Source: Echinicola arenosa
Lineage (GTDB): Bacteria; Bacteroidota; Bacteroidia; Cytophagales; Cyclobacteriaceae
Assembly: GCF_014841125.1 (NCBI RefSeq)
Contig: NZ_JACYTQ010000005.1
Location: 248,001 to 312,000, forward strand
Length of the DNA: 64,000 nt
Direction: 5' to 3'
This document shows positions 17,440 to 25,424 of this stretch, in pieces. A program made the translations under genes and the position numbers. Within the stretch, counting starts at the first letter, position 1. Each line of letters opens with the position of its first letter. The notes under the pieces are model-generated. The model searched no databases, had not been told where the DNA came from, and saw only the letters and a program-made list of their open reading frames with translations.

Positions 17440-18756
17440 TCAAACACCTATGCCATAATGGGTAAAGCCCAATTCATTGAGGTACTTACGGTCATAGATA
17501 TTTCTACCATCAAATATTACTTTGTTGTTCAACAATTTGTTCAAAGCACTCCAGCTTGGAATTCTAAATTCTGACCACTCTGTCACCAATAAAAGTGCAT
17601 CTGCATCCACACAAGCATCATAAGCATCTTTACAATAAGTAACTTTATCCCCTACATATACTTCTTTAGCTTCTTCCATAGCAATTGGATCATAAGCTTT
17701 CACCTTTGCTCCGGCAGCTCTTAGCTCATCTATAATTACAATTGCGGGCGCCTCCCTCATATCATCAGTATTTGGTTTAAAGCTCAACCCCCACATGGCG
17801 AAGGTCTTTCCACTTAAGTCGTCTCCAAAGTGCTTCTTCACCTTATGGACCAGTTTATATTTTTGGTCATCGTTTACAGCTTCGACTGCCTCAAGCACCC
17901 TAAGGTCATACCCATACTGCTTTGCCGTTTTAACAATTGCCTTAACATCTTTGGGGAAGCAACTTCCTCCGTATCCAACACCTGGATAAATAAATTTATT
18001 TCCAATTCTTGGATCAGACCCAATTCCACTTCTAACCATATTCGCATCTGCTCCTACCAATTCACAGAGATTAGCGATGTCATTCATGAAGCTGATTTTA
18101 GTAGCCAACATGGCATTGGCGGTATACTTGGTCATCTCAGCAGAAGGAATATCCATATAGATGATCCTGTCTCCACTTAGCTGAAAAGGTTTGTAGAGCC
18201 TTTTCATAATTTCTTCAGCCCTATCATCCTCCACACCAATAATTATTCTGTCAGGTTTTAAAAAGTCTTCCACAGCTGCACCTTCTTTCAAAAATTCAGG
18301 GTTGGAAGCAACTGCAAATTTCAAATCGCTACCTCTTTTGTCAAGCGCATCTTGAATGGCCTTTTTAACCTTACACCCTGTGGTCACCGGTACGGTGCTT
18401 TTTGTAGCTACTACAATATAGTCGTTCATGGTTCGACCAATCTCATCAGCCACAGCCAATACATATTTCAAATCTGCTGACCCATCCTCTCCTGGAGGGG
18501 TTCCTACAGCGATAAATGCCACTTCTGAATCTTGAATGGCCTCACCTAAATTGGTGCTAAAAGTCAATCGCCCGCTTTGGTAATTTCTTACAACAATTTC
18601 TTCCAAACCAGGCTCATATATAGGCATAACTCCTTTTTTGAGCTTATCAATCTTCTTTTGATCGATATCGACACAGACAACCTCAATGCCTACATCAGCA
18701 AAACAGGCTCCTGAAACCAAGCCTACATATCCAGTTCCTACTACAGTAATTTTCAT
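17440..18756 (-). CDS. ugd: UDP-glucose 6-dehydrogenase
   Basis: The 438-residue enzyme converts UDP-glucose to UDP-glucuronate with two NAD+. The Rossmann motif GTGYVGL is at 7-13 and the catalytic cysteine is C266 in [10 protein letters not shown], the motif of the Ugd rather than the TviB branch. [16 protein letters not shown] marks the C-terminal domain. It is the first gene of the minus-strand nucleotide-sugar and PAPS operon. The promoter must lie in the 1.1 kb region between it and the antiterminator gene, but no clear consensus was found on this strand. Confidence 0.95.
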   Translation of the reverse strand: MKITVVGTGYVGLVSGACFADVGIEVVCVDIDQKKIDKLKKGVMPIYEPGLEEIVVRNYQSGRLTFSTNLGEAIQDSEVAFIAVGTPPGEDGSADLKYVLAVADEIGRTMNDYIVVATKSTVPVTTGCKVKKAIQDALDKRGSDLKFAVASNPEFLKEGAAVEDFLKPDRIIIGVEDDRAEEIMKRLYKPFQLSGDRIIYMDIPSAEMTKYTANAMLATKISFMNDIANLCELVGADANMVRSGIGSDPRIGNKFIYPGVGYGGSCFPKDVKAIVKTAKQYGYDLRVLEAVEAVNDDQKYKLVHKVKKHFGDDLSGKTFAMWGLSFKPNTDDMREAPAIVIIDELRAAGAKVKAYDPIAMEEAKEVYVGDKVTYCKDAYDACVDADALLLVTEWSEFRIPSWSALNKLLNNKVIFDGRNIYDRKYLNELGFTHYGIGV

Positions 18757-18812
18757 GTTTTACAATTAAAATATTTAGGTGGTTAAATTAATACTTTTTT
18801 AGTTCTCAATCC

Positions 18813-18855
18813 ACAGCTTCGCCCGGTCAGTCACATTTTCTATTGACTTAGCGGC
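18813..18855. repeat. Dispersed repeat, copy 2 (upstream of ugd)
   Basis: ACAGCTTCGCCCGGTCAGTC, then ACA, and CTTAGCGGC at 18847-18855 match the copy at 7395-7432 in the same orientation, with a variable middle. The two copies bracket the ugd-to-tviB operon and the regulator gene. Confidence 0.6.
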
Positions 18856-19506
18856 ACTAAAATATTTGCTAGATAATTACCAACCTCCTTTTCTCTCAAT
18901 CCCCTATAGACATTATCCAAACTGCTCAAATTATATAAATATGAGCCATAAGTGTTTAAGCTGAAAGGTTTTTGGGTATGTCAGGGCAATCTCAATTGCC
19001 TTTAATGTTTAAATAATATAGATGTCAATTCAGTATCCTCTTTCAACACCGAAACTTATTTTAGGTATTGAAAAAAATTTAGTGATAAACAGCATAACTC
19101 TAGTAAAAGATAGAATTCATACCTGATCTCTACTGTAGCTATCTCCAACAAGTTGTTGATGACTTAAAAGTAGGTTATTTTATTTTAAATACAAAAAATT
19201 GTTTTTAAAATTTTATTTTATGTATCTCATATATAATGAAACAAGGTGAAAATTATTTTTATTATTCTGCACACAGCTTACTTAAAACGTAAAATGTAGA
19301 GGAATTCAACCCAAAAAGCTCTAAAATTCTTCGCAAAAACAAAACATTTACTCGCTAAACCCTTTTAAAAATGGTATGACCCATTTAATGCATTGAAAAA
19401 TTTGCAATTTATATGACAGAATTCAGTGACTTAAATTAATAATTTCTCATGGAAAACGGTTTCCAATTTTATTAAGTGTAATTTTAACATGTTTTATTTA
19501 TCTTTA

Positions 19507-19537
19507 TTTGAAAGAATAAAGATTAGGTTTAAATTTG
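19507..19537 (+). promoter_or_regulatory. Promoter of the NusG-like gene leader
   Basis: TTTG at 19507-19510 and TAAATTTG at 19530-19537 are separated by exactly 19 bases. This fits the Bacteroidota primary-sigma consensus (-33 TTTG, -7 TAnnTTTG). The start of transcription would fall near 19544, giving a leader of about 300 bases before the antiterminator gene. Confidence 0.75.
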
Positions 19538-19568
19538 TACTATAAAGTAAAACACAAGGTTTTAAATA

Positions 19569-19649
19569 TTGCGAGATACGGGAATAGAATGGCTTTGTCA
19601 TTTTATCATTTGAAGTTCTTCTGAAGGTTCGACTCCTTCACTTGCAACA
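19569..19649 (+). ncRNA. tRNA-like sequence in the leader
   Basis: GAAGG-TTCGACT-CCTTC at 19623-19639 is a perfect T-arm with the TTCRANY loop. TTGCGAG at 19569-19575 can pair over seven positions (one G-U) with CTTGCAA at 19641-19647, as an acceptor stem would, and CA follows. The total length of about 80 bases fits a tRNA. However, no five-base-pair anticodon stem with U33 could be found, and one extra base lies between T-arm and acceptor. It may be a decayed tRNA, a tRNA-mimic in the leader, or chance. Confidence 0.35.
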
Positions 19650-19678
19650 GGTTATTTTGGGTTTATTGTTAATTGACT

Positions 19679-19711
19679 AAAGCTATGGAATCTTGTTTCA
19701 TAGCTTTTTTT
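19679..19711 (+). terminator. Intrinsic terminator inside the leader of the NusG-like gene
   Basis: AAAGCTATG (19679-19687) pairs perfectly with CATAGCTTT (19699-19707), and the 3' arm runs into seven T residues ending at 19711. It lies between the promoter at 19507-19537 and the start codon at 19843. Either it ends a short RNA or it works as an attenuator that the antiterminator can override. Confidence 0.85.
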
Positions 19712-19842
19712 ATGGCCCTAAAAAAATTAGAAAGACTCAAGCCGGTAGATACCCCTAACCTAAGAAACATCATTTTGTTAACTAAAAAGACTTGATTATG
19801 CCCCATTATATTCCGATTATTGGGTCTTCAAATTTTTATTAA

Positions 19843-20346
19843 ATGAGTACTGAGATCAACTGGTTTGTGATGTATACAGCTCCAAGAGCTGAAAAGAAAG
19901 TAGCACAACGATTAGAAGAAAACAATATTGAAGTCTACCTTCCCATGATTGAAGAAATTCGTCAATGGAGTGATAGAAAGAAAAAGGTCAAGCGACCTCT
20001 CTTTAACGGGTACCTATTTGTTAGGACAGAAAAAAATAGACTTTGGGAAGCTTTACAAGTTCAAGGAGCTGTGAAGTTTGTAAACTTTTCAGGAAATCAT
20101 GCCATCGTTAGGGACGAAGAAATCGAAGCCATCAAAAGAATCGTCACCACAGGTGTTGCGGTTGAGGTGGACAGTTCTGAAATCCACGAAGGCCAACAAG
20201 TCAAAATCTTAGGCGGCCCACTTCAAGGATTCGAAGGAGAATGTGTCCAAAAAGGAAATCAAGATTACTTCATTATTAGAGTACCTAGTATTAATCAAAC
20301 TGTTATGGTTACTGTACCAAGAAAATTCCTGGAAATAATTGGCTAA
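19843..20346 (+). CDS. UpxY/RfaH-like NusG-family transcription antiterminator
   Basis: The 167-residue protein has an N-terminal NGN domain (about residues 6-100: WFVMYTAPRAEKKVAQRL, FNGYLFVR, VKFVNFSG) and a C-terminal KOW-type part (about 115-165: GQQVKILGGPLQGFEGECVQ). These specialised NusG paralogues load RNA polymerase at long polysaccharide operons in Bacteroidota. It differs from housekeeping NusG in lacking the ribosomal-gene context and in sitting beside a capsule cluster. Unusually it stands alone on the plus strand and is not the first gene of the capsule operon, so it would have to act in trans on the minus-strand operons. Confidence 0.88.
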   Translation: MSTEINWFVMYTAPRAEKKVAQRLEENNIEVYLPMIEEIRQWSDRKKKVKRPLFNGYLFVRTEKNRLWEALQVQGAVKFVNFSGNHAIVRDEEIEAIKRIVTTGVAVEVDSSEIHEGQQVKILGGPLQGFEGECVQKGNQDYFIIRVPSINQTVMVTVPRKFLEIIG

Positions 20347-20348
20347 GA

Positions 20349-20723
20349 TTAGCGGCCATAATAATAAGGTTGCTTTTTCTCAAATAACTTTCTGAAGCGG
20401 TTGCCAGTTAGGGCACTAAATCCTCCAATCAATGCTCCCATTAAAGCAGTGATCAGCATTAAGGCCCCTTGATGGTTTATACCCATTATTTCTCCCATCA
20501 TCTCGGGGAGGGGGGACGCTGTACTCCAGGTTACCCAAAAGGATTTCCCAAGCCACACAATACCAACTCCCATTGCTGCTGAAAAGAAAGCTTTCACTCC
20601 ATCACCTCCAAGGATTATACCCAAAATAGCCCAAATCAGCATCATTACCCAATATGTCAAAAAAGGACTTGCCAAAAGTGTAATCAAAGCAAACAGTAAC
20701 ATCCACAAAAGAAATTTCATCAT
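20349..20723 (-). CDS. Small membrane protein of unknown function
   Basis: The 124-residue protein has hydrophobic segments at about residues 3-25, 28-45, 50-68 and 85-105 and a basic tail (RFRKLFEKK) ending in tyrosines. I do not recognise a family. Its start codon overlaps the stop of the penicillin-acylase gene by one base (TAATG), so the two are probably translated together. Its role is unknown; a link to the acylase is suggested only by position. Confidence 0.65.
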   Translation of the reverse strand: MMKFLLWMLLFALITLLASPFLTYWVMMLIWAILGIILGGDGVKAFFSAAMGVGIVWLGKSFWVTWSTASPLPEMMGEIMGINHQGALMLITALMGALIGGFSALTGNRFRKLFEKKQPYYYGR

Positions 20724-23152
20724 TAATTTGGGTTTAATACAGTTATAAATAAAGCACTTTCCATTTCGTCCCTGAAGTTTAAGTTCATATTAAGATACTC
20801 TCCTTTGGCCCACTTATCGATCATATTAGCATAAAATCTACTGCCGGGGTTACCGGATTGTCCTCCGGGGTAGATCCCCTGTGCCTTTACATTTTCGCCC
20901 AGTTCAACCAACATTCTCCAGCTTGCACCATGTCTTTCACTTGTCGCATTAATGATGCTTCTCCCCCCTCCCGTATGCACACTATCATAGCTAAAGGCTT
21001 TGAAATTGGGAACCAAATGTTGAATATTGGTATGCTTATACTTTGACCAGGACAATTCTTTTCCCTCTTTACTTAACCTACCCCATTCTTCAACTGTCGC
21101 TTCAAATGAACTTTGAATTTGTTCTTTGGCTGTTTCTAATTTCGCTGAAGTACTTGGATCATCAAACACACTATCCAAAGGATAATCAACTATAAATCTT
21201 GAAGTAATGTAATTATTTGGGTAAACAATGGACTTTCCTTTTTGATCAAGTTTTGACCAAATACCTGCTTTTAGCTTTGACCACCAAATACTAAAAATAG
21301 TTGGCCCAGTCACATCAGGGTCAGCATAAAAATCCCAGTTTGATAAAGAATCAATAAGCATTTGTGCATCTTCATTGAAAACTTTTGTAGAATCCTCTTG
21401 CAAATAACGCATCATTATTGGAAGCACCTCCGCTGCATGAAGGTCATAATCATCAAACTGCATGACTTTCATATCCTCCAATGTAATATTGTCCTTACTT
21501 TGGAGAAGTGAATTAATCCTCCTGTTCCTGTAATGCTCAAAGCTATTATCAAAGACATAATAAGGATAATCTTTCCCAACGGAATACTGATTGGCTGAAC
21601 TGACAAAACCTCTTTCGGGATTCAATGTTGAAGGGTTTTGGTTACTTGGAATGTATCCACTCCATTCAAATGAAGGATTGTTCCCATCCATTAAGTATTT
21701 TCCCTGTTCAGGCCACTTCAAGGGAAACTTTCCTTGAACTTTCATGGCGATGTCCCCATTCTTTGCAGCAAAGACAAAATTCTGGGCGGGGGAAGTGAAA
21801 TTGTCCAATGCCGCCAAATAATCCCTATGGCTCTTTGCCTTATTAAGCAACAGAAAAGTCTTTTGCTCATTGGAACCTTCATGAGCGGTCCATTTCAAGG
21901 CAAAGTTTAACTTTTGATCGTTTGATTTAAAAGTCCTGTCATACATAACAGGACCATAATGGGTATAGATCACCGTATCCATAAAAGCAGAGTCCCCTTT
22001 CACTTCTATGGACTCTAGTCTAAGGGTGCTTTGGATCCACTGATCATTATAGCGGTACTCCAACCTACTTTTATCCTTGAATTCAATGGCATACCAATCT
22101 CTTACATCCCTGGTAGCATTGGTTACTCCCCAAGCAATATTCTCATTAAATCCACTGATAACCCCCAATGCCCCTGGAAGCGTCGCTCCTTTGACAGTAT
22201 ATTCAGGGGTACTCAGCTGCATCACGTACCATAAACTGGGAAGGTTAAGTCCCAAATGAGGATCATTGGCTAAAATTGGGTTGCCACTTCTGGTCTTAGA
22301 ACCATCTACAGCCCAGTTATTTGATCCTACACCTGGTTCTGGGCTAGGGATAGGCTCAATCAAAATTGAAAAATCCGGGTATTCCAAACCTGCAGGTTTT
22401 TTTATTTCTAGCGGCTGAAAATCCCATACATGGTCTGCCTCAATTACCGGGTCATTATCTTCCGTATAATCTGGAAAAAGTTTGTTCATGGTACTTTCTC
22501 CAAGCTCAGCCCTTAAATTGGTATATTCAATATCCTTATCCCCTACCAGCATATCGGCCATGTACTTCAATAAAAGTACTGTTTTATAAGCACTCCATTT
22601 CTCTGGCCTGTAATCTAGGATTTTATACTCCACAGGCATCTCCGCAATATTCAATTGCTCGATATACAGATTCACACCCTTACTGTAAGCTTCTATGAGC
22701 TCCAATGTTTCCGGACTATTATCGGTCAAAAACTGTAATCCCATTTCAGCCCCGTATCCCAATCCTTTCCTTCTCTGCATCCTATCAAAATCAATGGCCT
22801 GCCGCCCAACTATTTCAGATATTCTTCCGGCAGCAGCCCTTGTTTGAAACTCCATTTGCCAAAGACGATGCTGAGCGGTTACAAATCCTTGTGCCAACAT
22901 CAAGTCTTTGTCATTTTGTGCAAAAAGATGAGGAATTAAGTTTTCGTCGTAGATCACCTCCACAGGAGCGGATAATCCATCGAGGTTAATTTCATCCTTG
23001 GCCTTTTCATCTTCACTGTAGGAGTTCTGCCAAAAACCATGATAAGGATCCAGCAAATATCCCAAGGGGGGAACCTGCCCAATATTCACAGAAAGGCCAA
23101 CCGCCAAAACAAGAGTAACAAGTAGAACAATTAAAAATCCGAAGTACTTCAT
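20723..23152 (-). CDS. Penicillin acylase family (Ntn) hydrolase
   Basis: The 809-residue protein begins with a membrane anchor or signal (residues 4-24). It has the penicillin/AHL acylase layout. The alpha-chain region contains LAQGFVTAQHRLWQMEFQTR, and the linker ends at EPGVG just before Ser277 in SNNWAVDGSKT. Ser277 would become the N-terminal nucleophile of the beta chain after autocleavage. NDPHLGLNLPSLWY and GVTNATRDVRDWY follow as expected. Substrates of this family include beta-lactams, N-acyl-homoserine lactones and other amides, and cannot be assigned here. The product should be periplasmic. Confidence 0.9.
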   Translation of the reverse strand: MKYFGFLIVLLVTLVLAVGLSVNIGQVPPLGYLLDPYHGFWQNSYSEDEKAKDEINLDGLSAPVEVIYDENLIPHLFAQNDKDLMLAQGFVTAQHRLWQMEFQTRAAAGRISEIVGRQAIDFDRMQRRKGLGYGAEMGLQFLTDNSPETLELIEAYSKGVNLYIEQLNIAEMPVEYKILDYRPEKWSAYKTVLLLKYMADMLVGDKDIEYTNLRAELGESTMNKLFPDYTEDNDPVIEADHVWDFQPLEIKKPAGLEYPDFSILIEPIPSPEPGVGSNNWAVDGSKTRSGNPILANDPHLGLNLPSLWYVMQLSTPEYTVKGATLPGALGVISGFNENIAWGVTNATRDVRDWYAIEFKDKSRLEYRYNDQWIQSTLRLESIEVKGDSAFMDTVIYTHYGPVMYDRTFKSNDQKLNFALKWTAHEGSNEQKTFLLLNKAKSHRDYLAALDNFTSPAQNFVFAAKNGDIAMKVQGKFPLKWPEQGKYLMDGNNPSFEWSGYIPSNQNPSTLNPERGFVSSANQYSVGKDYPYYVFDNSFEHYRNRRINSLLQSKDNITLEDMKVMQFDDYDLHAAEVLPIMMRYLQEDSTKVFNEDAQMLIDSLSNWDFYADPDVTGPTIFSIWWSKLKAGIWSKLDQKGKSIVYPNNYITSRFIVDYPLDSVFDDPSTSAKLETAKEQIQSSFEATVEEWGRLSKEGKELSWSKYKHTNIQHLVPNFKAFSYDSVHTGGGRSIINATSERHGASWRMLVELGENVKAQGIYPGGQSGNPGSRFYANMIDKWAKGEYLNMNLNFRDEMESALFITVLNPN

Positions 23153-23310
23153 AAAATATACCTTCTTTGGGTGATTCCAGGTCTTTCGATATCCGAATTT
23201 AATCCATTATGGCATATTTTCAATTGATTATTGCAGGAATATTTGACGGATACTCAAAATTCAATTCATAAAAAAAATCAAAGGAAATCTATTTTCTGCT
23301 TCTAAAATGC

Positions 23311-23342
23311 AAAAAGCTTTGGAGTAATTTTCCAAAGCTTTT
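23311..23342 (-). terminator. Terminator after the DUF2911 gene
   Basis: AAAAGCTTTGGA and TCCAAAGCTTTT form a 12-bp stem around a 7-base loop. On the minus strand it ends in a run of five T. It lies 25 bases after the stop codon. Confidence 0.85.
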
Positions 23343-23366
23343 ATGTTAACTGCCTGTTCAGTTCAA

Positions 23367-23942
23367 TTAGTTTATACTTATGGGCAGTTTAAGTTTTTCC
23401 CATCTTACAATTATGCCAGGTTCCTCCACTGTAATCAACAACTGTTCCTGGTTGGAATCAAGCCATTCAGGAGTCACTTCCACTCTTAGCACATCATTTT
23501 CCTCCTTATACTGATAGTGTCCATGTTCCAAATTCCACTCAGAATTAAAAATAACTGTCCAGTCACCTTCTTTATTTGGAATGGTAAACAAGGAATACTT
23601 TCCTGCCGGCAAGGACTCTCCTTCTACCGTTACGTCATCAGAAAAATTCAGATAGGTAGCCTCATTGGCTCCTGTCCTCCATACTTCTCCATAAGCTTCC
23701 AAATCTCCCCAAATGACTCGACCTTTCACCGAGGGAGCGCCGTATTGGACAGTGATGGTTTTACCCCCTATTTCACCCTCTGCAGTTTTTAATGGGCTGG
23801 CTCTTTCCTCTTCTTGCATTTCCATTGCTTCCGCTTCTTCACTTTGGACGTTTTCACTTTTCTCTCCAGCCCCTCCACAACTACTCAACAGTGCTCCTAC
23901 AGAAATTGATAATGCTAAAAATAAAGCGTCAGACTTTTTCAT
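23367..23942 (-). CDS. DUF2911 lipoprotein
   Basis: The 191-residue protein has a lipoprotein signal peptide with the lipobox LLSSC near residue 22 and then a Glu-rich linker. The DUF2911 domain covers about residues 50-150, with VQYGAPSVKGRVIWG, YGEVWRTGANEATYL and LPAGKYSLFTIP as typical words. The function of DUF2911 is unknown. The protein is probably anchored in a membrane and faces the periplasm. It is a single-gene unit with its own terminator. Confidence 0.9.
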   Translation of the reverse strand: MKKSDALFLALSISVGALLSSCGGAGEKSENVQSEEAEAMEMQEEERASPLKTAEGEIGGKTITVQYGAPSVKGRVIWGDLEAYGEVWRTGANEATYLNFSDDVTVEGESLPAGKYSLFTIPNKEGDWTVIFNSEWNLEHGHYQYKEENDVLRVEVTPEWLDSNQEQLLITVEEPGIIVRWEKLKLPISIN

Positions 23943-24259
23943 AAATTTTGAAGTTGATTTAGAACGAATTTAAGCATTTTTTCAACATCCAATCATAATC
24001 CATCTATTAATTCAGAATGAACTTACTTTTTATTCATTGACGAATTATGGTCACTTATCTCACAAGTTTCTCACACACCTTACAATAACAACCTCAGGCT
24101 AATTCAAAACTGCTGAATCCCGAAGAATTTATTTGCCGTTGAAATATAAACATTTGATATTTTATCAAAAACCTGAACTAATTAATTCAGCTTGACATTA
24201 TTTTCCTTGTAATTCCCTAAATCATCGCCTATTTTCGCTAACATTTATACGATGTACAT
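23943..24259. other. Divergent intergenic region
   Basis: No gene is visible. A possible plus-strand promoter is CTTG at 24206-24209 and TATTTTCG at 24230-24237 with 20 bases between, 22 bases before the next start codon. The -7 box deviates at one position from TAnnTTTG. Confidence 0.35.
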
Positions 24260-25339
24260 ATGCGCTATCTTGTAATTCCAGTTTTTTTGCTTTCAGTTTT
24301 ACTTTTTTTCTGCGTGAACATTTCCCCAGAACAATTACCCTATGCGGGATTAGTCCCTATGTTCATCCCTGTTTTTCTGATCATTAATTTCATCCTACTG
24401 ATCCTATTAATTTTTGCCAAGAAAAAAATTCTGGTGCTTCCCCTTGCCGCCATCTTGATCGGTTGGAAATTCGTTGGTGTTACCTTACAGTTCAATAACG
24501 ATTCTTCCGATGAAAAGGGACTTTCTGTATTGAGCTATAATGCCCATATGTTCAATTATGAAAAATACAAAGCAAATGATCCCAAAGTAGTACCAAACAT
24601 TTTTAATTGGATTCGTGAACAAGACGTGGACATTATGGGGTTTCAGGAGTTTTATCAGGATTACACCACTCCTGCCAGAAATGCCATCAAACAAATCAGT
24701 AATGAGGGCAAATATAATTACTCTGCCCAATCTGTAGAGGAAAAGTCCGGCAAACGTTTCTTCGGCTTGGCCATCTTCACTAAGCATCCTATTATCAATG
24801 AAGGGAAGATTTTCGACAATAGAAAAACCAATGGAGCCATGTTCATTGATATTACTGTGAACAAAGACACCATTAGGGTTTATAATGTCCACCTTGAATC
24901 TATGAGCATTCCTGCAGAACAGTTGGATAATATCGATGGTATAAAAGAAAATTACCGCAAGACTTGGCGTAGGCTCAACAGAGGAATGGTCAACCGTGCC
25001 AAGCAAGTTAATGTACTTACAGAACACATTAAAAACAGCCCATATCCTGTTATTCTTATGGGAGACTTTAATGACGTACCTTACAGTTACACCTATTTTA
25101 CAGTACGGTCATTATTGGAAAACACCTTCGAAACCATGGGAAATGGATTTGGATTTACTTTTAACAAGGTGCTTTTCTTTCTACGAATTGACAATATCTT
25201 TTATAGTGACCAACTCAACCCAATACGATTTAATACACTCCGGGAAGTTGACTATTCAGACCATTATCCTATTGAAGCTGTTTTCCAGCTAAGCCCTATG
25301 GTAAAAGCTGTTCCTGAATCTTTAGATCCTGCCCAGTAA
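24260..25339 (+). CDS. Membrane-anchored endonuclease/exonuclease/phosphatase family protein
   Basis: The 359-residue protein starts with about three membrane helices (residues 4-20, 29-53, 56-75). An EEP domain follows, recognisable by VLSYNAHMFN, DIMGFQEF, VYNVHLES, ILMGDFNDVP, RIDNIFYS and the C-terminal SDHYPIEAVFQL. These supply the Asn, Glu, Asp/Asn and His of the metal-dependent active site. The catalytic domain should face the periplasm. Family members cleave phosphodiesters in DNA, lipids or inositol phosphates; the substrate is not evident. A monocistronic unit is likely. Confidence 0.88.
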   Translation: MRYLVIPVFLLSVLLFFCVNISPEQLPYAGLVPMFIPVFLIINFILLILLIFAKKKILVLPLAAILIGWKFVGVTLQFNNDSSDEKGLSVLSYNAHMFNYEKYKANDPKVVPNIFNWIREQDVDIMGFQEFYQDYTTPARNAIKQISNEGKYNYSAQSVEEKSGKRFFGLAIFTKHPIINEGKIFDNRKTNGAMFIDITVNKDTIRVYNVHLESMSIPAEQLDNIDGIKENYRKTWRRLNRGMVNRAKQVNVLTEHIKNSPYPVILMGDFNDVPYSYTYFTVRSLLENTFETMGNGFGFTFNKVLFFLRIDNIFYSDQLNPIRFNTLREVDYSDHYPIEAVFQLSPMVKAVPESLDPAQ

Positions 25340-25394
25340 TTTAAACATTCCAAAACCTTTGATAAGCGGTTTAGGTCTTATTTACTTTTTATTT

Positions 25395-25402
25395 TACTTT
25401 TG
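25395..25402 (+). promoter_or_regulatory. -7 box before the M1 peptidase gene
   Basis: TACTTTTG fits TAnnTTTG. No good -33 TTTG is at the usual distance. Transcription would start near 25409, which is downstream of a TTG at 25407 and so supports translation from the ATG at 25425. Confidence 0.45.
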
Positions 25403-25424
25403 ACAATTGGAAAAAATTATAACT

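Larger units (their letters stand above)
18757..19842. other. 1.1 kb intergenic region between ugd and the NusG-like gene
   Basis: No protein-coding frame is credible here. It holds a dispersed repeat (18813-18855), a plus-strand promoter (19507-19537), a tRNA-like sequence (about 19569-19649) and an intrinsic terminator (19679-19711). The rest (about 18860-19500) is AT-rich and shows nothing recognisable. Confidence 0.7.

Noticed and set aside
19569-19649. A canonical tRNA gene
   Set aside because: T-arm and acceptor-like pairing are good, but no anticodon arm with a five-pair stem and U33 could be drawn and the D-arm would be mostly G-U pairs. It is kept only as tRNA-like.
24485-25027. A 180-residue minus-strand reading frame
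   Set aside because: It lies fully inside the EEP gene on the opposite strand, and its translation has no recognisable domain; the plus-strand frame has complete active-site motifs.
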